DNA of 46,025 nt from an uncultured Euryhalocaulis sp. (GTDB lineage Bacteria > Pseudomonadota > Alphaproteobacteria > Caulobacterales > Maricaulaceae), in assembly GCA_913055605.1 (NCBI GenBank), contig CAJXKJ010000023.1:1-46025 (forward strand), written 5' to 3'. Below are positions 34,050 to 44,526 of the stretch, one piece after another (position 1 is the stretch's first letter; each line of letters starts with the position of its first letter). A program made the position numbers and the translations under genes. The notes beneath the pieces are model-generated. The model searched no databases and was not told where the DNA came from. It saw nothing but the letters and a program-made list of their open reading frames with translations.

Positions 34050-34053
34050 CGGC

Positions 34054-34416
34054 TCAGCTCTTCTTTTTCTTTCTGGATTTTTTCGCGGCGGTTCGGCGCG
34101 CGGCGGCCAGGGCCAGTTCGGTCCAGTGGGCGAGGACGTCCGCATCCTCGAACGCCTCTTCGGGCGCGGCGTAATAAGAGAGCTGGACCGTTTCGCCGGA
34201 GGAATTGGTGAGCTCGGCCGGGGCGAGGCCGGCGGCCTCGAACTCGGCGCGGGTTTCGGCGTCGGTCTTCAGATAGAGCGTGTCGTCGTCCACGACCGCG
34301 AAGAAAAGATCGCCGCAATAAATGCCGGCCGCGCCGAACATGCGCTTCGCGGCGATGGGGCCGAAGGGGGCGAACAGCTCCTCCACAAATTCCAGGAAGG
34401 TCGGGGAGACCGCCAT
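34054..34416 (-). CDS. TfoX/Sxy N-terminal domain protein
   Basis: A 120-residue protein that is a single TfoX N-terminal domain: FVEELFAPFGPIAAKRMFGAAGIYCGDLFFAVVDDDTLYLK is the family core, and the C-terminus is a lysine/alanine-rich basic tail (RRTAAKKSRKKKKS). TfoX controls competence in Haemophilus and Vibrio, but stand-alone N-terminal domains in alphaproteobacteria have no assigned role. The basic tail suggests nucleic-acid contact. The ATG at 34416 follows a weak purine stretch. It is convergent with the TPR gene and borders a low-GC segment. Confidence 0.85.
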   Translation of the reverse strand: MAVSPTFLEFVEELFAPFGPIAAKRMFGAAGIYCGDLFFAVVDDDTLYLKTDAETRAEFEAAGLAPAELTNSSGETVQLSYYAAPEEAFEDADVLAHWTELALAAARRTAAKKSRKKKKS

Positions 34417-34494
34417 CAGGCTAACTTTCCGGTACCCGCTATCCGAAGGCGGCGTACGGTTATTTTACGATCAGCTCCCGGGCGACACTCTGCA

Positions 34495-35400
34495 TTACGT
34501 CATATTTCGGGTACGATAGAGTGCGATCGCGGCGGGCGTAGAATGAGCTGTAAGTTGCCCCTCGACCCAGCCCCGCGCGCTTCCGCCCTCTTCTGCGTCA
34601 AAGCCGATCACCCATTCGTACTCGCTAATGCAACGCTGTCCGCCGTCAAAGCCATAACGAATGCTCACCATAAAATTGAATGGGAAAAAAGCGCGCTGCC
34701 CGGGCAGGCTATTAGAATCCTGATCACGCACCAGATCACGCAGCGGGATGACCGCATTGGCGCTGCGTGGCGCACTTTGACCCGGTGCGAGAAATGGCCC
34801 CTCGCTAGGGTCGGCGATGGCATCGAGTTCAGCCCATCTATCCTGCGAACCTATTCTAAAGGGCGTGGATATATGTGCTGCCGGAAATTTCCCAACATTT
34901 TCAATTTTGTAGCTAATCCGCACATGAAAAACATCCGGTGTATCGGCTATTATTAGCGGAAAGATATGTTCCGGAGGCTGATAGTCGATATCGACCTTCC
35001 AATCTGTCGCTATTACCCAAGGCCGATTTTCGGTCGACACTGCGTGGCGGGCGATTCTGTTGGCTTCTCGAGTCTCCCGTAAATTTTTGGCCACATAGAT
35101 AATGCCTGCGCCGGTAACAAACAGGCCCGCCACCGCAACGTAAAACATACCTTCGGTCGATATTGCGGTCCTCGTTTGAGCTTGCAGGCCCCTCTCTTTC
35201 CGCCATTCATCACGATCCGGATCATTACTCACCGCCGGAACCTCAATCCCAGCAGCGCTATACAATAGCGGAACGCTTAGATCGGCAGCGCAGCTAGCAT
35301 TACGGCAATAATGCCCGACTCCTAAAGCAACGCCGAGGACAAAGGCCACGACCACTGCCACAAGGGCCGCCAGCCCAAAGCTCCAATCACGATCGAACAT
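34495..35400 (-). CDS. Unknown two-span membrane protein in a low-GC insertion
   Basis: A 301-residue protein I cannot name. It has two membrane segments (about 8-30 and 85-105) with a roughly 50-residue loop bearing two cysteines (CRNASC), a helix KNLRETREANRIARHAVSTE ending ENRPWV, and a C-terminal domain of about 180 residues with the phrase IENVGKFPAAHIS. The ENRPWV-type helix is familiar from uncharacterised alphaproteobacterial proteins. The gene and its flanks are clearly lower in GC and richer in rare codons than the neighbours, suggesting recent transfer. Start is uncertain; no good ribosome site precedes the ATG at 35400. The layout resembles the unknown gene at 27215-27766. Confidence 0.7.
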   Translation of the reverse strand: MFDRDWSFGLAALVAVVVAFVLGVALGVGHYCRNASCAADLSVPLLYSAAGIEVPAVSNDPDRDEWRKERGLQAQTRTAISTEGMFYVAVAGLFVTGAGIIYVAKNLRETREANRIARHAVSTENRPWVIATDWKVDIDYQPPEHIFPLIIADTPDVFHVRISYKIENVGKFPAAHISTPFRIGSQDRWAELDAIADPSEGPFLAPGQSAPRSANAVIPLRDLVRDQDSNSLPGQRAFFPFNFMVSIRYGFDGGQRCISEYEWVIGFDAEEGGSARGWVEGQLTAHSTPAAIALYRTRNMT

Positions 35401-35505
35401 ATCTCAAGTGTAATTGCCGCAATTTTCCCTCAACCTACTTAGAATATCCGCCTCCGTCTCGCCTATTCCCGGCCAGCTAAAACGTATTGCGCGGCTACAG
35501 CCCAG

Positions 35506-36339
35506 TTAAAGCGCCAGCTCCCCCTCGCCGTCGAAGGCGACGGGGCCGGTGAGGATGACGTGGCCGTCGGACTCGCGCCATTCGACATGGAGGTCGCCGC
35601 CGTCGGCGATCACCTCGGCGCTGCGCCCGGCGAGGCGGCGGCGGTTGGCGGCGACGAGCGCGGCGCAGGCGCCAGTGCCGCAGGCGGCGGTGAGGCCGGC
35701 GCCCCGCTCCCACACTTTCAGCCGGATGCGGTTGGGCGCGACGATCTGGGCGAAGCCGACATTGACGCCTTCGGGAAAGAGCGGGTGATGCTCCACCAGC
35801 GAGCCGACCTCGCGCACCGGCGCCAGCTCCGCATTGTCGACGAAGAAGACGATGTGCGGATTGCCCATGGAGACCGCGCCCGGCAGGCGCAAAGCGGTTT
35901 CGTCGAACGGGCCGACATGCAAATCGATGCCGCGCGTATCCATGCGCTCGGAAAGGGGAATCTGCTCCCAGTCCAGGCGCGGCTCGCCCATATCGACCGA
36001 GACGCGAAGATCGCCCGCGCGCGCGGCGTGCAGCGGCCCGGAGGGGGAGCCCATGGTCAGGGCGTCCGCGCCGGCTTCCTCCAGCAGCAGCCAGGCGGCG
36101 GCGCGGGTTCCGTTGCCGCAGGCCCCGACCTCCCCGCCATCGGAATTCCAGAAGCGGATATAGGCGGCCTCGCCGTCCCCGCGCGGGGCCTCGATGACGA
36201 TGATCTGGTCGGCGTCCGATTCCGTTGCCAGCGCGCGGGCCTGGTCCTCCGACAGGTCCAGCCGGCCGGTCATGCCCGCCTTGCGCGCATCGAGCACCGC
36301 GAAGCGGTTGCCGGCGCCGTTCATCTTCAGGAACCGCAT
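35506..36339 (-). CDS. dapF: Diaminopimelate epimerase
   Basis: A 277-residue PLP-independent epimerase that converts LL- to meso-diaminopimelate for lysine and peptidoglycan synthesis. The two catalytic cysteines are C74 (GACGNGTRA) and C220 (AACGTGACAA), each in the family motif, and MNGAGNRFAVLD opens the protein. Two-fold pseudo-symmetric domains and the MGNPHIVFFVD strand are present. Length is normal. It lies downstream of the radical SAM gene on the same strand but separated by 180 bp of repeats. In many alphaproteobacteria the neighbour is mtaB, which is not seen here. Confidence 0.96.
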   Translation of the reverse strand: MRFLKMNGAGNRFAVLDARKAGMTGRLDLSEDQARALATESDADQIIVIEAPRGDGEAAYIRFWNSDGGEVGACGNGTRAAAWLLLEEAGADALTMGSPSGPLHAARAGDLRVSVDMGEPRLDWEQIPLSERMDTRGIDLHVGPFDETALRLPGAVSMGNPHIVFFVDNAELAPVREVGSLVEHHPLFPEGVNVGFAQIVAPNRIRLKVWERGAGLTAACGTGACAALVAANRRRLAGRSAEVIADGGDLHVEWRESDGHVILTGPVAFDGEGELAL

Positions 36340-36407
36340 GGGCGCCGATATAGGCGCGGCGCCCGGTAAAGGGAATTAGCGGGCGGGGGCGGGAGCTGGA
36401 GACTGTC

Positions 36408-36456
36408 CTTCGAGACGGGCCTTCGAGACGGGCCTTCGGCCCCCTCAGGACGAGGG
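36408..36456. repeat. Tandem and palindromic intergenic repeat
   Basis: CTTCGAGACGGGC occurs twice head to tail (36408-36420, 36421-36433), followed by CTTCGGCCCCCTCAGGACGAGG. The outer GTCCT/AGGAC and inner GGGCC/GGCCC segments make an imperfect palindrome. Elements of this look are scattered in alphaproteobacterial genomes; this copy appears to have one duplicated arm. Confidence 0.65.
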
Positions 36457-36486
36457 CGTGGTGGAGAGGGCCACCCCCATCCCCGG

Positions 36487-36512
36487 CCCTTCCCCCCCTC
36501 AAGGGGGAAGGG
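36487..36512. repeat. Perfect 10-bp inverted repeat after the radical SAM gene
   Basis: CCCTTCCCCC (36487-36496) and GGGGGAAGGG (36503-36512) with a 6-base loop. It lies 8 bp past the radical SAM stop. No T-run follows on the minus strand, so it looks like a dispersed palindromic element or RNA-stabilising hairpin rather than a standard terminator. Confidence 0.6.
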
Positions 36513-36519
36513 AGGTGGG

Positions 36520-38361
36520 TTATTCTGCGGCGCTGGCGGCGGCGCGAGCTCTGGCTTCGTCGAGCTTGTGCTTGCGGGCGACATAGGCGGCGGCGTCTTC
36601 GGTCTGGAACATCGGGCGGGCCTCTTCGTGTTCGTCGTCCAGCACGGGCTCCAGCGCGGCGTCCATATAGGCGAGGCGCTTCATGCCGGTGCGGGCGCGT
36701 TCGGCCTTCATGTCCCGCTTCACGCCGAGATAGGCCGGGTAGAGCCGCGCCCACATCCAGAGCCAGCGCACGCCGTTGACGGCGGTGCCGAGGACGTAGC
36801 GCGGGTAGAAGACCAGCGGGTTTTCCAGCCGCATTCCGGGGCGGCGGTCGCGCCGGTATTTGCGGCGGATCATGCCGCATTCCAGCGGGTGCACGCGCTC
36901 TATCCCCGTGGCGGCGGCGAAATAATTCATCCAGAAGCCGACCTTGCCCGGCGACATGCCGAAGGCGGCCGCGCGTTTGATGACGCGCACGATGTGATCC
37001 GGCGCGTAATAGGTGTTCCAGGCGTCGCGATAGGTCCGCTCCCACTCCGCATCCGACATCAAGGGGTGGTGCGTGACGCGGTGGTCGAGGTCGTATTTGT
37101 TGAGATCCGGGTCCATCCAGACGCCCTCGCGCGCCAGGGTCTGGTGATCCTCCGACCCCGGCAGCGGGGTGAGATAGAAGAATTCCAGCACGTCGACCGG
37201 AAGCTCCTGCATGATGATGCGGATCTCGTTCAGCACGCGTTCGCGCGTGTCGGTCGGGAAGCCGATGATGTAGCCGCAATAGGTCATCACCTTGTGGGCT
37301 TTCCACTCCAGCAGCATCTTGCGGTACTCGGTGATCTTGTTCTGGCGCTTTTTCGCCCCGGCCAGATTTTCCGGATTGATGTTCTCCAGCCCGATGAACA
37401 CCCGGCGCACGCCGGCGCGCGCGGCCTTCGAGATGAAGTTTGGGTGTTTGTGACACATCGTGTCGACCTGGATGATGATCCGGATGTTGAAGCCTTCGGC
37501 TTCGCGCAGATGGATCAGCCGGTCGAAGATCGGCTCCCAGTCCTTGTTGCGGGCGAAATTGTCGTCGGTGATGAAGAAGTGGAAGACGCCCTGTTCGCAA
37601 TTGGCGCGGATGATCGCCTCGACATCGTCGGGGCTGCGGCGGCGCGACTTGCGGCCCTGGACATTAATGATGGTGCAGAAGCTGCACTGGAACGGGCAGC
37701 CGCGGCCGGCGTCGAAACTGGTGTTCGCGCCCACGGTTCGCTGGACGACCGGGGCGGGCAGATGCGGCGGCGCGGCGCCGTCCATGTCCGGCAGGTCGGA
37801 CATGAAGTTATAGATTTTCTGGAGCCGGCCGGCGGCGCCGTCGGCGATCACCTGCTCCAGCCGCCCTTCCTCCGCCTCCCCGGCGAAGAGGAAGCAGTCG
37901 AGGTCCAGCGCCTTCTGAACGCTGGCCTCGATCCCCGGCAGCATGGCGAGCGTGCCGGAGACGTGGAAGCCGCCGATCCCGACCGGGATTCCGGCGGCGC
38001 GCAGCGGGCGGGCGATGTCCAGCGCGCGGGGAAACTGGTTCGACTGGACCCCGATCAGCATGACCATGCCGCCGCCGGCGGCCCGGATCTCCCGCGCGAT
38101 CTTGCGCGGGCGGACGCGGGTATTGGTCTCGTCGATCGGGATCAGGTCGAGGTCGATATTGGGAAAAGCGCCGACCTTACGCGCCGCGTCGGCGATGCCG
38201 TAGACGCAGGCCAGCGAATTGGCGGGGATCGGGGAGCGGAGCCACTGGATCACATAGCCGTCGTCGTCGTAATGCGACGGCTTAATCAGGACGAGGCGAA
38301 ACGGCTTACGCGCCCGAACTGAGTCCATATGGCGGCCCCCAAGTTTTCGCAGCCGCAGCAT
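36520..38361 (-). CDS. B12-domain-type radical SAM protein of unknown function
   Basis: A 613-residue radical SAM enzyme. The 4Fe-4S cluster cysteines are C222, C226 and C229 (GCPFQCSFC). The preceding 200 residues have the plan of a cobalamin-binding domain (VMLIGVQSNQFPRALDIARPL, GIGGFHVSG), but the usual DxHxxG cobalamin-ligand motif is not visible, so B12 binding is doubtful. Downstream are VFIGLENINPENL, GYIIGFPTDTRERVLNEI and FFYLTPLPGSED, then an aromatic-rich basic C-terminal region of about 170 residues and an alanine-rich end. Possible reactions include methylation or rearrangement of a lipid or cofactor; none can be assigned. An ATG at 38328 after GGGGG is an alternative start. Confidence 0.85.
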   Translation of the reverse strand: MLRLRKLGGRHMDSVRARKPFRLVLIKPSHYDDDGYVIQWLRSPIPANSLACVYGIADAARKVGAFPNIDLDLIPIDETNTRVRPRKIAREIRAAGGGMVMLIGVQSNQFPRALDIARPLRAAGIPVGIGGFHVSGTLAMLPGIEASVQKALDLDCFLFAGEAEEGRLEQVIADGAAGRLQKIYNFMSDLPDMDGAAPPHLPAPVVQRTVGANTSFDAGRGCPFQCSFCTIINVQGRKSRRRSPDDVEAIIRANCEQGVFHFFITDDNFARNKDWEPIFDRLIHLREAEGFNIRIIIQVDTMCHKHPNFISKAARAGVRRVFIGLENINPENLAGAKKRQNKITEYRKMLLEWKAHKVMTYCGYIIGFPTDTRERVLNEIRIIMQELPVDVLEFFYLTPLPGSEDHQTLAREGVWMDPDLNKYDLDHRVTHHPLMSDAEWERTYRDAWNTYYAPDHIVRVIKRAAAFGMSPGKVGFWMNYFAAATGIERVHPLECGMIRRKYRRDRRPGMRLENPLVFYPRYVLGTAVNGVRWLWMWARLYPAYLGVKRDMKAERARTGMKRLAYMDAALEPVLDDEHEEARPMFQTEDAAAYVARKHKLDEARARAAASAAE

Positions 38362-38467
38362 AACATCAATTCTTCGCAGGACTGAAACATTACCGGGCGC
38401 CGGGGGCGGCTTGTGCGCGGGTTTGCCGGCGCTAGCCTGTGCGCCCGATCACGAAAGGCGGTTTCCC

Positions 38468-40618
38468 ATGCGCGCTCCGGCTCCTGCCCTCGCTCTGGTG
38501 TTCGCCGCAGCCCTTCTTCCGGCCTCCGCAACGGCACAGGACATGACGCAACAGACCCTTACCGACGATGCGGCCGAGGCCGCCGATCCGCGCCTGTGGC
38601 TGGAAGAGGTGGAGGGCGAGCGCGCGCTGGCCCAGGTGCGCGAGTGGAACAGCCGCACGCTGGACAGGCTGAAGGCCGACCCGCTGTACGACGAGCTGTA
38701 TGCGGCGGCGCTGGAGATCGTGAATTCGCAGGACAAAATCCCCGCGCCCGGCCTGCGCGGCGGCCATGTCTATAATTTCTGGCAGGACGAGGACCATGTG
38801 CGCGGCCTGTGGCGGCGCACCAGCGTGGAATCCTATCTGACCCCGCGGCCAGACTGGGACGTGCTGATCGACATCGACGCGCTGGCCGAGGACGAGGGGC
38901 GCAACTGGGTCTATGCCGGCGTGGACTGCGCGCCGCCGGACTATGTGCGCTGTCTCGTCTCGCTGTCCGACGGGGGATCGGACGCGGCGATCCGGCGGGA
39001 GTTCGACCTGGAGACCCGGAGCTGGCCCGAGGACGGGTTCGACGTGCCGATCGCCAAGTCCGGCAGCGCCTGGGAAGACCCCGATACGCTGCTGCTGACC
39101 ACCGACTGGGGGCAGGCCGAGAACGGGCCGAGCCTGACCGAGAGCGGCTATCCGTTCATCGTCAAGCGGCTGAAGCGCGGGCAGGCGCTGGGCGAGGCCG
39201 AGGAGGTCTATCGCGGCGAGGAGAAGGACGTCGCCGTGTCGGTGAGCGTGATCCGCGAGGACGGGCAACGCTGGACCATCTTCACCCGGGCGGTGACCTT
39301 CTATGAATCCGAATATTATCTGCAGGACGCGGACGGGACGCGGGTGCTGGTCCCCCTGCCCGCCAGGTCGGCGATCGAGGACATCCATGACGGATACCTG
39401 ATCGCCTCGCTGCAGGAAGACATGGCGGGGACGGATCTGCGCAGCGGCGATCTGATCGCGCTGGATCTGGCCGGGGTGATGGCGGGCGGCGACGGCGCGC
39501 CGGAACTGGTCTGGCGGCCCGGCGAGCGGTCGGCGCTGTCCGGCGCCGGGACGACGGGCGCGGGGCTGCTGGTGATGACCACGCGCAATGTGCAGGGCGA
39601 GGCGTTCCTGTACCGCCGCGCGGACGGCGGCTGGACCGGGACTGCGATCCCGCTGCCGGAGAATGCGGTGCTGGGCGTGGCGACGGCGCACCGGGACGAT
39701 ACGCGCGCCTTCTTCAATTCCGAGACGATGCTGGAGCCGGACACGCTGTATTTCGCCGATCTGGAATCGATGCGGCTGGAGCCGGCCAAGCGCCTGCCCG
39801 AATGGTTCGACGCCGAAACGATGGAGGTCGACCAGTGGGAGGCGGAGTCCAGCGACGGGACGAAAATCCCTTATTTCGTGATGCGCCGGAAGGACGCGCC
39901 GATGGACGGGTCGAACCCGACGCTGCTGTACGGCTATGGCGGGTTCCAGGTGTCGATGGACCCAGCCTATTCGGCGACGCGGGGCAGGATGTGGGTGGCG
40001 CGCGGCGGGGTGTTCGTGCTGGCCAATATCCGCGGCGGCGGGGAGTTCGGACCGGCCTGGCACCAGGCGGGCCTGAAGACCAAGCGCCAGATCATCTATG
40101 ACGACTTCATCGCGGTGGGCGAGGATCTGGTCGCGCGCGGCGTGGCGACGCCGGATACGCTGGGCATCCAGGGCGGGTCGAATGGCGGCCTGCTGATGGG
40201 GGTGATGTTCACCCAGCGGCCGGACCTGTTCAAAGCGGTGCTGTGCGAAGTGCCGCTGCTGGACATGCTGCGCTATGACCGGCTGCTGGCCGGGGCGAGC
40301 TGGGTCGGCGAATACGGCAGCCCGTCCATCCCCGAGGAGCGCGCCTTCCTGGAGTCGATCAGCCCGTATCACAATGTGCGGCCGGGCGTGGACTATCCGG
40401 ACATCTTCTTCGTCACCTCGACCAAGGACGACCGGGTGCATCCGGGCCATGCGCGCAAGATGGCAGCGCTGCTGGAAGAGAGCGGATACGGGTTCGACTA
40501 TTACGAGAATATCGACGGCGGCCATTCGGCGGCGGCGAATTTGATCGAGACGGCGAACCGCTATGCGCTGGAGTTCACCTGGATGTGGCGCGAGCTGACG
40601 GACGAGAGCGCACAGTGA
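38468..40618 (+). CDS. Exported S9 prolyl-oligopeptidase-family peptidase
   Basis: A 716-residue serine peptidase with a signal peptide (about 1-24, PALALVFAAALLPASATAQ). The N-terminal half is the beta-propeller (LWLEEVEGERALAQVREWN at its start), and the C-terminal half is the alpha/beta-hydrolase catalytic domain with S571 in GGSNGG, D654 (or D655) in TKDDRVHPG and H686 in GGHSAAAN. YGYGGFQVSMDP and ANIRGGGEFGPAWHQAG are typical of prolyl endopeptidases. It probably degrades proline-containing peptides in the periplasm. The ATG at 38468 follows AAAGGCGG and precedes the signal peptide; earlier in-frame codons (from 38411) are unsupported. The DUF3237 gene starts inside its last codons. Confidence 0.92.
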   Translation: MRAPAPALALVFAAALLPASATAQDMTQQTLTDDAAEAADPRLWLEEVEGERALAQVREWNSRTLDRLKADPLYDELYAAALEIVNSQDKIPAPGLRGGHVYNFWQDEDHVRGLWRRTSVESYLTPRPDWDVLIDIDALAEDEGRNWVYAGVDCAPPDYVRCLVSLSDGGSDAAIRREFDLETRSWPEDGFDVPIAKSGSAWEDPDTLLLTTDWGQAENGPSLTESGYPFIVKRLKRGQALGEAEEVYRGEEKDVAVSVSVIREDGQRWTIFTRAVTFYESEYYLQDADGTRVLVPLPARSAIEDIHDGYLIASLQEDMAGTDLRSGDLIALDLAGVMAGGDGAPELVWRPGERSALSGAGTTGAGLLVMTTRNVQGEAFLYRRADGGWTGTAIPLPENAVLGVATAHRDDTRAFFNSETMLEPDTLYFADLESMRLEPAKRLPEWFDAETMEVDQWEAESSDGTKIPYFVMRRKDAPMDGSNPTLLYGYGGFQVSMDPAYSATRGRMWVARGGVFVLANIRGGGEFGPAWHQAGLKTKRQIIYDDFIAVGEDLVARGVATPDTLGIQGGSNGGLLMGVMFTQRPDLFKAVLCEVPLLDMLRYDRLLAGASWVGEYGSPSIPEERAFLESISPYHNVRPGVDYPDIFFVTSTKDDRVHPGHARKMAALLEESGYGFDYYENIDGGHSAAANLIETANRYALEFTWMWRELTDESAQ

Positions 40619-41070
40619 GCATTACGCTGGACTATGTGGCGGAGCTGAAGGTCAGCGTCGCCGACCCGGTGGTGCTGGCCGAAACCGCCGAGGGCGTGCG
40701 GCGCTCGGTCGCCATCCTGTCGGGCACGGTGGAGGGGCCGGAGTTCCGGGCGACGGTGCAGCCGGGCGGGATCGACCACCAGATCATCCGGCCCGACGGG
40801 CTGAACGTGCTGGAGGCGCGCTATGCCCTGAAGACCGAGGACGGGGCCGACATCTATGTCGTAAACCGGGCGCTGCGCCACGGCCCGCCGGAAGTGATGA
40901 AGCGGATGATGAGCGGCGAGATCGTCGACCCGTCGGAATATTATTTCCGCACCGCGCCGGTCTTCGAGACCAGGGCGCCCCAATATGACTGGATGAACCG
41001 CACCATGTTCACCGGCGAGGCCGGACGGACCAAGGAAGCGGTCTGGGTGAAATTCTACGCGGTGCGGTAG
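40615..41070 (+). CDS. DUF3237 (UPF0311-like) protein
   Basis: A 151-residue protein of the DUF3237 family, with LDYVAELKVSVADP at the N-terminus, the characteristic GGIDHQIIRPDG and LEARYALKTEDGADIYV, and RTAPVFETRAPQYDWMNR near the end. The fold is a small beta-barrel; the function is unknown. The GTG at 40615 overlaps the S9 peptidase stop (GTGA), so the two genes are translationally coupled and probably act together or are at least co-expressed. The stop abuts the stop of convergent oxyR with no gap. Confidence 0.85.
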   Translation: MSITLDYVAELKVSVADPVVLAETAEGVRRSVAILSGTVEGPEFRATVQPGGIDHQIIRPDGLNVLEARYALKTEDGADIYVVNRALRHGPPEVMKRMMSGEIVDPSEYYFRTAPVFETRAPQYDWMNRTMFTGEAGRTKEAVWVKFYAVR

Positions 41071-41982
41071 TCACGCCGCCTCGGCGGCCTCGCCGATATC
41101 CTTCAGGGCGGCGGCGAGGAGGCGGCCGTCGCGTTCGCGCATTCCGCCCTTGCGCCAGGCGACGCCGACCTCACGCCCCATCAGTTTGGGATCGAAGGCG
41201 CGCGCCTCCACCCGGCCGCCGGCGACGGGGCCGGGCGCGGTCATCAGACGGGGCGCGAGCGTGAGGCCGTAACCGGCCGCGACCATTTCCAGCAGGGTCT
41301 GCAGCGAGGTGGCGCCGAATTCCCGCCGCGAGCCGGATGTGGAGCGGCAGGCGTCCAGCACATGGTCGCGCAGGCAGTGGCCGTCCTGCAGCAGCAGCAG
41401 CTCCTCCTGCGGCACGTCGTCGGCGGACAGGCGGTTGCGGGCGAGCAGCTTGTGGCCGGGCGGGGCGATCAGCAGGAATTCGTCGGCGAAGGCGGGCTCG
41501 GTCTCCACGCCCGGCGTGTCGAACGGCAGAGCGATGATGGCAAGGTCGAGCGTGCGGTCGCGCAGGCCCTCCAGGAGACGGCCGGTGATGTCCTCCCGCA
41601 AATTCAGCTCCAGCTCCGGAAAGCGGCGCGTCAGTTCGGGCAGCGCGCGGGGCAGCAGATAGGGCGCGATGGAGGGGATGACGCCGAGCGAGACCGGGCC
41701 GCAGAGCGGTGCGCCGGCGCTGCGCGCGGCCTGAACCAGATCCTCTGTGTCCGATAATATCTGGCGGGCGCGCCACAGCATCTGTTCGCCCGGCGCGGTC
41801 AGGGTGCAGCCCTTCGGCCCCCGCTCCACCAGGCGGGCGCCGGCCATGCCCTCCAGCTCCTTGATCGCCGCGCTCAGCGCCGGCTGGGTGACGCCCACGC
41901 GCTCCGCCGCCTCGCGGAACGAGCCGGTGTCGGCCAGGGCCGAGAAGAACTGGAGCTGCCGGATTGTGGGGAGGACGGTCAT
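41071..41982 (-). CDS. oxyR: Hydrogen peroxide-sensing LysR-family regulator OxyR
   Basis: A 303-residue LysR-type regulator. The N-terminal helix-turn-helix is RQLQFFSALADTGSFREAAERVGVTQPALSAAI (about 8-40). The redox pair is present: C203 in QDGHCLRD and C212 in LDAC, nine positions apart, as C199 and C208 in E. coli OxyR. Peroxide makes the disulfide and turns the protein into an activator. The frame could open at TTG 41988, but the ATG at 41982 with AGGA eight bases upstream is preferred. It is divergent from katG, sharing a 130-bp region with candidate binding sites, and it is the likely regulator of katG and ahpC. Confidence 0.93.
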   Translation of the reverse strand: MTVLPTIRQLQFFSALADTGSFREAAERVGVTQPALSAAIKELEGMAGARLVERGPKGCTLTAPGEQMLWRARQILSDTEDLVQAARSAGAPLCGPVSLGVIPSIAPYLLPRALPELTRRFPELELNLREDITGRLLEGLRDRTLDLAIIALPFDTPGVETEPAFADEFLLIAPPGHKLLARNRLSADDVPQEELLLLQDGHCLRDHVLDACRSTSGSRREFGATSLQTLLEMVAAGYGLTLAPRLMTAPGPVAGGRVEARAFDPKLMGREVGVAWRKGGMRERDGRLLAAALKDIGEAAEAA

Positions 41983-41983
41983 A

Positions 41984-44290
<2,307 letters not shown>

Positions 44291-44311
44291 GCCTGCGTAC
44301 TTACGTGAAGG

Positions 44312-44352
44312 CGCCCGGGCGCCGCCGAACATGGCGGGGTCCGGGCGTTTTC
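44312..44352 (+). terminator. Rho-independent terminator after katG
   Basis: CGCCCGG (44312-44318) pairs with CCGGGCG (44341-44347), and an inner CCGCC (44322-44326) with GGCGG (44333-44337), around a GAACAT loop. TTTTC follows. It separates katG from ahpC. Confidence 0.8.
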
Positions 44353-44410
44353 GTCCGCCCGGACAGGCTCAAGACCGTCCATAAATTCAGCTTATGGACG
44401 ACATTCTGAT

Positions 44411-44430
44411 TATCAATTTGTCTTTTGATA
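44411..44430. promoter_or_regulatory. Candidate OxyR operator upstream of ahpC
   Basis: The inverted repeat TATCAA (44411-44416), eight bases, TTGATA (44425-44430) lies about 97 bp before the ahpC ATG, in a locally AT-rich stretch. TATCAATTTG here resembles TATCAATTGG in the oxyR-katG region, so one regulator may bind both. Confidence 0.45.
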
Positions 44431-44526
44431 CCGGCGGCATCACATTGCGTCCGGGCTCGTCACAGAGGCGCGGCCTTCCGCGGCTATACGAGCCGGACGA
44501 ATTCACACATCAGAGCGAGGTAAAGA

